Positions 25,200-32,564 of a stretch of 64,000 nt of DNA are shown here, piece after piece. The DNA comes from Mesonia aquimarina (lineage in GTDB: Bacteria; Bacteroidota; Bacteroidia; Flavobacteriales; Flavobacteriaceae), in NCBI RefSeq assembly GCF_003667275.1, contig NZ_RCNV01000009.1, positions 1 to 64,000 of the forward strand. The letters are read 5' to 3'. A program made the position numbers and the translations under genes. The number at the start of each line of letters is the position of its first letter. The stretch's first letter is position 1. The notes under the pieces were generated by a model. That model ran no database searches. It saw only the letters and a program-made list of their open reading frames with translations, and had not been told where the DNA came from.

Positions 25200-25241
25200 G
25201 CAGCTAACATGTGCATAAACGCTATAGCGTTTATTTACAAT
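25200..25241. other. attI-like junction between recombinase gene and first cassette
   Basis: On the minus strand the recombinase stop is followed by 33 bp, then GTTAGCTGC, the first cassette core. The 33 bp contain the perfect 20-bp palindrome ATAAACGCTATAGCGTTTAT (25215-25234). No attC-type palindrome is present here, as expected for a primary insertion site. Alternatively the palindrome is only a recombinase-binding or terminator element. Confidence 0.55.
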
Positions 25242-26393
25242 TTATCGATTATCCAAATATAGTGAATCTAATGGATTTTTTATTTTTTTTAATTGATGAT
25301 TAGCGACGTGGGTATAAATTTCAGTTGTTTTTGTGGTCTTATGCCCTAAAAGTTGTTGAATATATCTTAAATCTACCCCATCTTCCAATAAATGTGTTGC
25401 AAAACTATGCCTTAGCATATGCGGGCTTACTTTTTGAGAAATTCCGGCACGTGATGCTGAACGTTTGACAATGGTAGCCACGCTTGTAGCACTATATTGA
25501 TTGCCTGGCTTACCTTCAAAAAGAAACTTTTTTGGTTTCCACTCGCGATAGTATAATCTTAGATTAATAAGCGTCTTTTCTGATAAAAGTGTGAATCTTT
25601 CAGTATTCCCCTTCGTATCTCTTATGTTAATTAAAAAGCGTTTACTTTGAATATCATTTAATTCAAGGTTTAAAAGCTCAGATCTCCTTAAGCCGGCGCT
25701 ATACAATAATTCAATTATACATAAGTGCTTAATATTATTGATTTGAGCAAGCATCAATTTTATATCGTTTTTACTAAGTACTTTAGGTAACTTTTTCTGT
25801 TTTCTAGGTCTTTCCAATTCATAAAATCGATGAGGCATGCCTAGTACAATTTCATAGTAAAATTTAATCGCATTGATATTCTGGTTAAGATAGGAAGATG
25901 ACTTTCCTTCTCGGATAAGTTTTTGTAGGTAACGTCTTATATCTTGTTCATCCAAATGATCTACGTTACTAGAGGAATAATAGGACATAAACTTTTCAAA
26001 ACAACTGATATAGGACTTGGCAGTATTAAGTGAATATCCTTTTAATTCAAGTTTGTGCAAAAATGAAGGCGGACATCGATACTTAGAGTTAGAGTCTGAA
26101 TCAAGGTAAGCCTGATAACTAAACTTTCGGGAGGAAGCAGAGATAGGGCTGCTCTTGAAAAACTTGGAAGTATCTATCCAGGCTTTACCTTTAAAAACTT
26201 TAAAAATTAGTTTTAAATTCTCTTTGGAATTGAAAACATATCCCATCCCAAATTCACTAGACCATTTATAAAATGGAATATTTCTGCATAATTTTTCAAT
26301 CCTTTTATCGTGTTGATGCCTTATCCCTATACAAGCTCGTCCTTCTATGAGAAGGTGAGAAATAATTATTACCTTTTTAGAATTCTTGATCAT
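25242..26393 (-). CDS. Tyrosine recombinase, candidate integrase of the cassette array
   Basis: The protein has 383 residues. Residues about 15-78 form an N-terminal module common in Bacteroidota integrases (IRHQHDKRIEKLCRNIPFYKW, then GKAWIDTSKF). A SAM-like core-binding domain follows (105-200). The catalytic set is complete: Arg236 (AGLRRSEL), Lys261, His325 and Arg328 (PHMLRHSF), His351 (LLGHKT), and Tyr360 (TEIYTHV). The tail KIKNPLDSL resembles the IntI C-terminus, but the IntI-specific insertion before the HxxR box is absent. It is read towards the cassettes. Its action on the array is inferred from position. Confidence 0.85.
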   Translation of the reverse strand: MIKNSKKVIIISHLLIEGRACIGIRHQHDKRIEKLCRNIPFYKWSSEFGMGYVFNSKENLKLIFKVFKGKAWIDTSKFFKSSPISASSRKFSYQAYLDSDSNSKYRCPPSFLHKLELKGYSLNTAKSYISCFEKFMSYYSSSNVDHLDEQDIRRYLQKLIREGKSSSYLNQNINAIKFYYEIVLGMPHRFYELERPRKQKKLPKVLSKNDIKLMLAQINNIKHLCIIELLYSAGLRRSELLNLELNDIQSKRFLINIRDTKGNTERFTLLSEKTLINLRLYYREWKPKKFLFEGKPGNQYSATSVATIVKRSASRAGISQKVSPHMLRHSFATHLLEDGVDLRYIQQLLGHKTTKTTEIYTHVANHQLKKIKNPLDSLYLDNR

Positions 26394-26470
26394 ATGGTAA
26401 AATTCGACATATAATACTATTTAGTAGTCTATCAAACGTTTATTATACGTATATTAAACACAAAATAAAT

Positions 26471-26848
26471 ATGATGATAAAGAATTGTCCTGTGTGTGGA
26501 GAGAGTATAAAAGGAAGATCAGATAAAAAATTTTGTAGTCCCACCTGTAAAAGTAGTTTCCATTACGACCAAAGATTGCAATCAGAAAAGTTTTATCACC
26601 AGATAGATCGCCAATTGAAACTTAACAGAAAAATTCTAAAATCGTTAAACCGTAAAGGCTATAGTACTATTAATAAAAAAGATCTAAAAGAAGAAGGTTT
26701 CAATCCCAACTTTTTCACTCATTATTGGAAAAACAAACAGGGTGATGTATATTTATTTGTATATGAATACGGTTTTTTAGATTTATCAAAAAAATCTAAA
26801 AAGGCCAAATACCTAATAGTCAAATGGCAGGAATATATGGATAAGTAA
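26471..26848 (+). CDS. Zinc-ribbon protein divergent from the recombinase
   Basis: The protein has 125 residues (Met2 is equally possible as start). The N-terminal zinc ribbon has NCPVCGESIKGRSDKKFCSPTC with four Cys. It is followed by a basic helical region and a C-terminal segment with a YLFVYEYGFLDL strand. This type is widespread in flavobacteria and uncharacterised. It shares a 77-bp divergent promoter region with the recombinase gene, which includes the palindrome TATACGTATA, so the two may be regulated together. Confidence 0.75.
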   Translation: MMIKNCPVCGESIKGRSDKKFCSPTCKSSFHYDQRLQSEKFYHQIDRQLKLNRKILKSLNRKGYSTINKKDLKEEGFNPNFFTHYWKNKQGDVYLFVYEYGFLDLSKKSKKAKYLIVKWQEYMDK

Positions 26849-26991
26849 AAAATCATTACCTTCCTTTTCATAAAATTTTCTGAGAAATTTCTCCGCTATA
26901 AAGTTGCATAACTTCTTATTTACAAAAAAATTAGTTTTGTTATGCTTTTCTGAAGGAGTCATTAGAAATTTTTTGATGTCGATCTTTTATA

Positions 26992-27165
26992 TTATAGAGC
27001 GCGATCTGGCATAAAATCTTTTGGAGAGCAGTCGAGTGCTTTTGCAATAAGGTTTAGATGTAAAATGTTATATTTTGCTTTTTTAGAAGGAGCTTCAATC
27101 TTAGATATAATTTTAATGTTCTTTTCAATTGAAAGAGATAACTCTTCGCATATTAATCTATGAGG
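26992..27165 (-). pseudogene. XRE-family regulator remnant
   Basis: A 57-codon open stretch ends with TAA at 26992-26994 and encodes RLICEELSLSIEKNIKIISK, then KYNILHLNLIAKALDCSPKDF. This is the second half of the XRE-type helix-turn-helix seen in many flavobacterial regulators. Upstream the frame is closed by stops at once, so the 5' part is lost or degraded. Confidence 0.6.
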
Positions 27166-27254
27166 TTATTCTAATTATCTCATTTGGAACTATATAAATT
27201 TAAATTTCTTCTAATAACGTTTCATAAATAAGATTAAGTAAATAATTGATTTTG

Positions 27255-27503
27255 CTATCTAAATAATTCATCATCAAAAAATTCTTTCAATGTTATTCCT
27301 AATGCATTACAAATTCTATTTAGAGAATAAATTGAAATCCCTCTATTAGACTTTAAGTTTTCCCAAGGTTGAAAATTTTGTCTGTCGATATCAATATTTT
27401 TTGATAAATCACTTTTGGAATCACCCAATTCATTCCTAAGCTTAGATAGACGCTCTTTAATCTTTGTTTTTAATATTTCATCCTCTTTTCTCAATTTAGC
27501 CAT
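27255..27503 (-). CDS. XRE-family helix-turn-helix protein
   Basis: The 82-residue protein is almost all HTH domain: IKERLSKLRNELGDSKSDLS, IDRQNFQPWENLKSN, ISIYSLNRICNALGITLKEF. The length is typical of single-domain Cro/C1-type regulators. No partner toxin is adjacent. It lies between the recombinase region and the SusCD operon and could be a leftover control gene of a mobile element. Confidence 0.82.
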   Translation of the reverse strand: MAKLRKEDEILKTKIKERLSKLRNELGDSKSDLSKNIDIDRQNFQPWENLKSNRGISIYSLNRICNALGITLKEFFDDELFR

Positions 27504-28210
27504 AAGGCAATTTCAATATAATTGAATTTTTTACAGTAATGCACTTGCATTACATTTTATATTTATTATATTTGATTAATAATAATATATTTGCGAAACT
27601 TCTTTAAGTAAAATATTAGAAGCATTCGCTTTGAATCTCGCATTGAAAACTGGTAATTTTTATACACACGAGAGGAAAAGCAAGGATGCTCACGACCCGG
27701 GCGTGGGCTGCTTGTTGTGTGTAAGGTATACCAGTGCCTCAATGCGATAAGCTGAGACCTGCGCCTTTTTCTTTTTTTAATAAGAACAGGCCAAAAGGCA
27801 GTTAATAAAGCTAAATAAGTTACTACTTAATGAGCTGAATTACAAGACCTGTGTTTATTGTTACAGTAATCATCTTTTAAAAACTATTTGTAAAACTTTG
27901 TTCGTAAGAGAAAGTCTGGGATACTTCCTAGATACTCCATAGATAAGCCCATGGAATGTGCACGCTGTTTTTTATGAAAAACCAATTAAAACACATTTAC
28001 ACAGCGGTTTCATTTCAATCAATCGCAGTAATAATTATAGGTATGCATAAGTGCAAGAAGAGTACCTACGCCCGGGTCGGGTAAACTGTTTAAAACAAAA
28101 GCTTATGAGGTAAAATTATATTCATAAAAAAGCCCTCTCTATACTTTGGCGAGACAGAGAAGGCGTGTATTAACTAAACTCAAATATTTAACTAATAACA
28201 TTTCAAAAAT
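27504..28210. other. 707-bp intergenic region with strong secondary structure
   Basis: No gene was found. It holds a 108-nt hairpin at 27639-27746 (listed separately) and a 12-bp inverted repeat, CGACCCGGGCGT at 27693-27704 and ACGCCCGGGTCG at 28068-28079. Another hairpin at about 28131-28165 (GCCCTCTCT and AGAGAAGGC) lies 45 bp before susC and could act as an attenuator. The promoter of the susC operon is expected here but was not pinned down. Confidence 0.6.
27639..27746. ncRNA. Long near-perfect hairpin of unknown type
   Basis: Nested complementary arms run CGCATTGA/TCAATGCG, ACTGGTA/TACCAGT, ACACAC/GTGTGT, AAGCA/TGCTT and CACG/CGTG around an ACCCGGG loop. Small bulges separate the arms. 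The element is more GC-rich than its surroundings. It could be a structured RNA, a regulatory leader, a small non-autonomous mobile element, or a folded recombination site; nothing decides among these. The strand is unknown. Confidence 0.5.
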
Positions 28211-31171
28211 ATGAAATTTTTATTCAGATCCTGCCTTAGGCTAAGTATTTTCTTAGTTCTGAGCAGCTGGGCTATTCCCTGCACGGGGCAACAGCAAATA
28301 TCGGGTACCGTAACCAATACCGATAAGATGCCCATCCCCGGGGTAAATATTACCTTTAAAAATAAACCTGGTGGTACAAGCACTAATTTTGATGGGCAAT
28401 ATGAGCTTAACGCACAAGCACAAGACAGCTTGGTATTCGCTTATCTAGGCTATCAAACGCAAACGATTGCGGTCGCCAATCAAACCCAGATCAATATTAC
28501 CTTACAAGAAGAAGAAAATTCTTTAGGCGATCTGGTGATCAATGCCGGATATTATACCACTACCGAGCGGGAACGCACGGGAAATATTGCTAAAGTTACC
28601 GCCGAAGAGATCGAGCTGCAACCTTTAGTTAGTCCGTTACAAGCTTTGCAAGGGCGAATGGCCGGGGTAGAAATCACTCCGGGTAATGATCTGCCGGGCT
28701 CCGCCCCTACTATTCGTATTCGCGGGCAAAACAGCTTACGAGCAGAAGGCAATTACCCCTTGTACATCATCGATGGGATGCCCATTAATTCTGCCCCGGT
28801 AGAGAGCAACAGTAATCTCAGCTTTACAGGTATAGACCCGTTAAGTACGCTTAACCTTTCCAACATAGAAAGTATTGAGGTACTAAAAGATGCCGATGCC
28901 ACGGCTATTTATGGTTCTCGAGGCGCCAATGGGGTCATCTTAATTACCACTAAAAAGGGAACCCCGGGAGAAACAACGGTACAGGCACGTATAAGCACCG
29001 GCTTTTCTGAAGTTCCTAACCAAATTGAACTGCTTAACACCAACGACTATTTAAAAGTACGCCAAAGGGCATTTGAAAATGACGGAATAGCACCTAATGA
29101 AAATAATGCCTATGATTTATTGGTATGGGATCAGGAGCGGGATACCGATTGGCAGGAAGAATTTTTTGGAGGGCAAGCTGAGTTTACCCAAGCCAATTTA
29201 TCTATTGCAGGAGGTAGCTCAACCACCCGTTATCGTATCAATGGCTCTTACTTAAATCAAGGTAGCGTATACCCCGGCGGGGCTAACTACCATAAAGCTA
29301 CAGGAAATGCACAACTGAACCATAAAGGTAAAAATGATAAATTTTCTTTGGATATGTCGCTTACCTATGGTACAGACCGTAACTATACTGTGGGCATAGG
29401 CGCTGTTATACCACAAGTGTTCAGTTTGGCTCCCAATGCCCCCCGTATTTTTAATGAGGACGGGAGCCTGCACTGGGAAGAATGGAGCCAAGTGGGAAGG
29501 GAAAACCCTTTTCAGGGGTACCCCAATACCAGTGAAGTTAAAACCCACAATATGGTTACTAACCTTAACCTATCTTATAGGTTATTTGAAAAATTAGAAC
29601 TTTCTACCAATTTTGGATATACCCATCTTAATAGTAACGAATTGACCAAACGACCCAAGGAGTCTTTTAATCCTGAGTATGCAGAGTTTATAGACCATGA
29701 ATCTGCTCATTTAGAAGGACAACGTGCTTCATGGATTATCGAACCTCAATTATCCTATCAAAAAAACATAGGGAAATTAGGAATTAAAGCTTTAGCAGGG
29801 ACAACCCTACAAGAGCAACTTAACCGCCAAACGGGAGTTACAGGTACGGGGTATGCTACCAGATCGATGATAGGGAATCTTGCAGCAGCCACTACCCTAT
29901 CTAGGGGTATAAACCAAGAGACGAAGTACCGTTATATGGCATTTTTTAGCAGACTGGGGATAGATTGGGACACAAAATACTTCATTAATCTTACCGGAAG
30001 AAGAGACGGTTCATCTCGTTTTGGGCCTCAAGAACGTTTTGCCAATTTTGGAGCTATTGGGGCAGCTTGGATTTTTACAGAAGAAACTTGGATGGCTAAG
30101 CAACTCCCATGGTTATCTTTTGGGAAATTACGGGGCAGTTATGGAAGCACCGGGAACGATCAAATTGGTGATTATGGATATTTAGATATCTATGAAGCCA
30201 CACAAGGCCCTGGAGGGCTTTACCCCACCCGTTTAGCCAATCCTTTCTACTCTTGGGAAATCAATAAAAAATTGGAAGCGGCAATTCAATTAGGTTTTTT
30301 AAAAGACCGCTTGCACCTTAATGTAAGTTATTACCAAAACCGTTCTTCTAACCAATTGGTAGGCTACAGTTTGCCAAGTATTACAGGTTTTTCTTCTGTA
30401 CAGGCCAATTTACCCGCTACGGTAGAAAACAGGGGTTGGGAAATAGAAGCCAATGCTAAGGTCTTAAATACCCGGCATTGGAAGTGGCAAAGCGCCTTAA
30501 ATTTAACGCTTCCTAAAAATGAATTGGTAAGTTACGCCAATTTAGAACAGTCTTCTTATGCCAACACCTATAGGGTTGGAGAACCTTTAAATATTGACTT
30601 GCTATATCAGTATGAAGGCATCGATCCAGAGACGGGCTATTACCAAATTGCTGATGTTAATGAAGATGGAAGGTTAGATTATGAAGACCGAGTGGTCGTT
30701 AAAGACCGAAACCCCGAGTTTTATGGAGGTTGGCAAAACACCCTACAATATAAAAATTTTAATCTTCAGTTTTTATTTCAGTTTGCCAAAAAAGAAGGGG
30801 AATTTGCACTATTTGATGCCGGAAGAATTGGTGCTCTGCGACAGGAAGACTATTTAGAGCTTGAAGGTAATGAATTTCAAGAAATTTCAACGCAGCTTAA
30901 TGCGATTAGAGGCTATAACAATGTAACACAAACCGCCCTACCCTATACCGATGCCTCTTATATTCGTCTTAAAACCTTGTCTTTAAGCTACTCCTTACCC
31001 GTTACTCCGCTACAAAAAATTGGTATTAAAAATTGTAGCGTATTTGTGCATGGGCAAAACTTATTTACCCTTACCAATTATCGTGGAATGGATCCCGAAA
31101 TGGCTCTTGGTCAAGGGACTGCATTTGGTGCTTTACGCACCTTTACCACCGGTATAGAAATTAACTTTTAA
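28211..31171 (+). CDS. SusC/RagA-family TonB-linked outer-membrane transporter
   Basis: The protein has 986 residues with a signal peptide (to about residue 27, AIPCTGQ). It has a carboxypeptidase-like N-terminal domain (ISGTVTNTDKMPIPGVNITF), a TonB plug (LQALQGRMAGVEITPGNDLP, then YPLYIIDGMPI and LKDADATAIYGSRGANGVIL) and a large barrel ending in FTTGIEINF. It is a little shorter than most carbohydrate SusC proteins. Its partners are a SusD-like lipoprotein and an M16 peptidase, with no glycosidase nearby, so a peptide-type substrate is more likely than a glycan. That is inference. Confidence 0.93.
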   Translation: MKFLFRSCLRLSIFLVLSSWAIPCTGQQQISGTVTNTDKMPIPGVNITFKNKPGGTSTNFDGQYELNAQAQDSLVFAYLGYQTQTIAVANQTQINITLQEEENSLGDLVINAGYYTTTERERTGNIAKVTAEEIELQPLVSPLQALQGRMAGVEITPGNDLPGSAPTIRIRGQNSLRAEGNYPLYIIDGMPINSAPVESNSNLSFTGIDPLSTLNLSNIESIEVLKDADATAIYGSRGANGVILITTKKGTPGETTVQARISTGFSEVPNQIELLNTNDYLKVRQRAFENDGIAPNENNAYDLLVWDQERDTDWQEEFFGGQAEFTQANLSIAGGSSTTRYRINGSYLNQGSVYPGGANYHKATGNAQLNHKGKNDKFSLDMSLTYGTDRNYTVGIGAVIPQVFSLAPNAPRIFNEDGSLHWEEWSQVGRENPFQGYPNTSEVKTHNMVTNLNLSYRLFEKLELSTNFGYTHLNSNELTKRPKESFNPEYAEFIDHESAHLEGQRASWIIEPQLSYQKNIGKLGIKALAGTTLQEQLNRQTGVTGTGYATRSMIGNLAAATTLSRGINQETKYRYMAFFSRLGIDWDTKYFINLTGRRDGSSRFGPQERFANFGAIGAAWIFTEETWMAKQLPWLSFGKLRGSYGSTGNDQIGDYGYLDIYEATQGPGGLYPTRLANPFYSWEINKKLEAAIQLGFLKDRLHLNVSYYQNRSSNQLVGYSLPSITGFSSVQANLPATVENRGWEIEANAKVLNTRHWKWQSALNLTLPKNELVSYANLEQSSYANTYRVGEPLNIDLLYQYEGIDPETGYYQIADVNEDGRLDYEDRVVVKDRNPEFYGGWQNTLQYKNFNLQFLFQFAKKEGEFALFDAGRIGALRQEDYLELEGNEFQEISTQLNAIRGYNNVTQTALPYTDASYIRLKTLSLSYSLPVTPLQKIGIKNCSVFVHGQNLFTLTNYRGMDPEMALGQGTAFGALRTFTTGIEINF

Positions 31172-31181
31172 ACTTTTACTG

Positions 31182-32564
31182 ATGAAACTATATAAAAAAA
31201 TAAGCCTTTTACTCTTCCTCTGTTTCTTGGGTTCTTCTTGTGAAGATTTTGTAGAAGTGGAGGCTCCGGACCATCAACTGCCTGTTGCTGTAGTATTCGA
31301 AAATGAAGAAACCGCACGCAGTGCCATGTTAGGTATCTATTATCAGCTTTTTAGAAGTGCAGCTTTCAGTAATGGCCATACGAGTAGTGTTACTGCCTTA
31401 GCGGGATTAAGTGCTGGCACTTTGACCCCTGTAGATGCTACGAACACGGTTTTTACAGAATTTTTACAGCATGAAGTACTTCCGCAAAATCCTAACAACT
31501 TCAACTTATGGTCAAGTGCCTATCAGACCGTATATATGGTCAATTCATTTTTGGAAGGGCTTGAGGCCTCAGACAGCATCCCCGAAGAATTAGCTAGCCA
31601 ATTACGGGGAGAAGCCTTGTTTATAAGAGGGTTTACCTATTTCTACTTAAAACAGCTTTATGGAAAAGTTCCCTTAATTTTAACAAGTGATTATCGTCAG
31701 AATGCCTCGGCCGCTTCTAATACACCAGAAGAAATACTCACTCAAATTCTAACCGATTTGCAAACTGCAGAAAGTCTTCTTTCTGAAGCTTACCCGCAAC
31801 AAGAACGTACAACTGTAAACCGCTACGCGGTAAAAGCCTTACTGGCTCGTATTGCTCTTTATAATGAAAATTGGGAAGCTGCTTTACAATACAGTAATGA
31901 GGTCATTGCACAAACTTCCCTTTATGGTCTAGAAGAAAATGTAAACGACGTGTTTCTGGCCAATAGCCAAGAGGCCATTTGGCAGATTTCACCACTAGGT
32001 GGAGGGAATATCACCACCAATACCCATGAGTGGACTATTTTCTCATCTGCTTTTCCACAATTACGGCTTACAGCTGGTTTTGAAACCAATTTTGAAACGG
32101 GAGATCTACGAAAGACCTACTGGCTAGAGCAACACCCAGAAAACAACACCTACCGCCCTTATAAATATAAAACAGGTAACACCAGTGATGTTATTACAGA
32201 ATACTCTATGGTGCTCCGTTTGGCAGAACAGTATTTTATACGAGCAGAGGCACAAGCAAAACTAGGCAATATGTCGGCTGCCATAGCCGATTTAGATGAT
32301 ATTAGAGAAAGAGCAGGCATCTCCCTAATTGCACAAACCCAGCCTAATGTAACAGTAGAAGATTTTTCAACCCTGCTTTTAGAAGAGCGCCAAAGAGAAC
32401 TCTTTGCCGAATGGGGGCACCGTTGGCTAGACCTGTGGCGTACCCAAAATGCAGCAATGGAATTTAGCGGAAGTGCTTTTTGGGAACCTACCGATGAACG
32501 CTATCCCATTCCAGAAGACGAACGCATAAAAAACCCCAACTTAACTCAGAACCCCGGATACTAA
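31182..32564 (+). CDS. SusD/RagB-family surface lipoprotein
   Basis: The protein has 460 residues with a lipoprotein signal (LLLFLCFLGSSCED, Cys20). RagB/SusD features include ETARSAMLGIYYQLFRS, an ALFIRGFTYFYLKQLYGKVPL helix, RYAVKALLARIALYNENWEA, and the C-terminal LLLEERQRELFAEWGHRWLDL with RYPIPEDE. It forms the lid of the SusC transporter on the cell surface. It starts 10 bp after susC, and its stop TAA (32562-32564) overlaps the next start, so all three genes form one operon. Confidence 0.93.
   Translation: MKLYKKISLLLFLCFLGSSCEDFVEVEAPDHQLPVAVVFENEETARSAMLGIYYQLFRSAAFSNGHTSSVTALAGLSAGTLTPVDATNTVFTEFLQHEVLPQNPNNFNLWSSAYQTVYMVNSFLEGLEASDSIPEELASQLRGEALFIRGFTYFYLKQLYGKVPLILTSDYRQNASAASNTPEEILTQILTDLQTAESLLSEAYPQQERTTVNRYAVKALLARIALYNENWEAALQYSNEVIAQTSLYGLEENVNDVFLANSQEAIWQISPLGGGNITTNTHEWTIFSSAFPQLRLTAGFETNFETGDLRKTYWLEQHPENNTYRPYKYKTGNTSDVITEYSMVLRLAEQYFIRAEAQAKLGNMSAAIADLDDIRERAGISLIAQTQPNVTVEDFSTLLLEERQRELFAEWGHRWLDLWRTQNAAMEFSGSAFWEPTDERYPIPEDERIKNPNLTQNPGY

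Noticed and set aside
25242-26393. Calling the recombinase a true IntI
   Set aside because: The IntI-specific insertion before the HxxR motif is missing and an unrelated N-terminal module is present.
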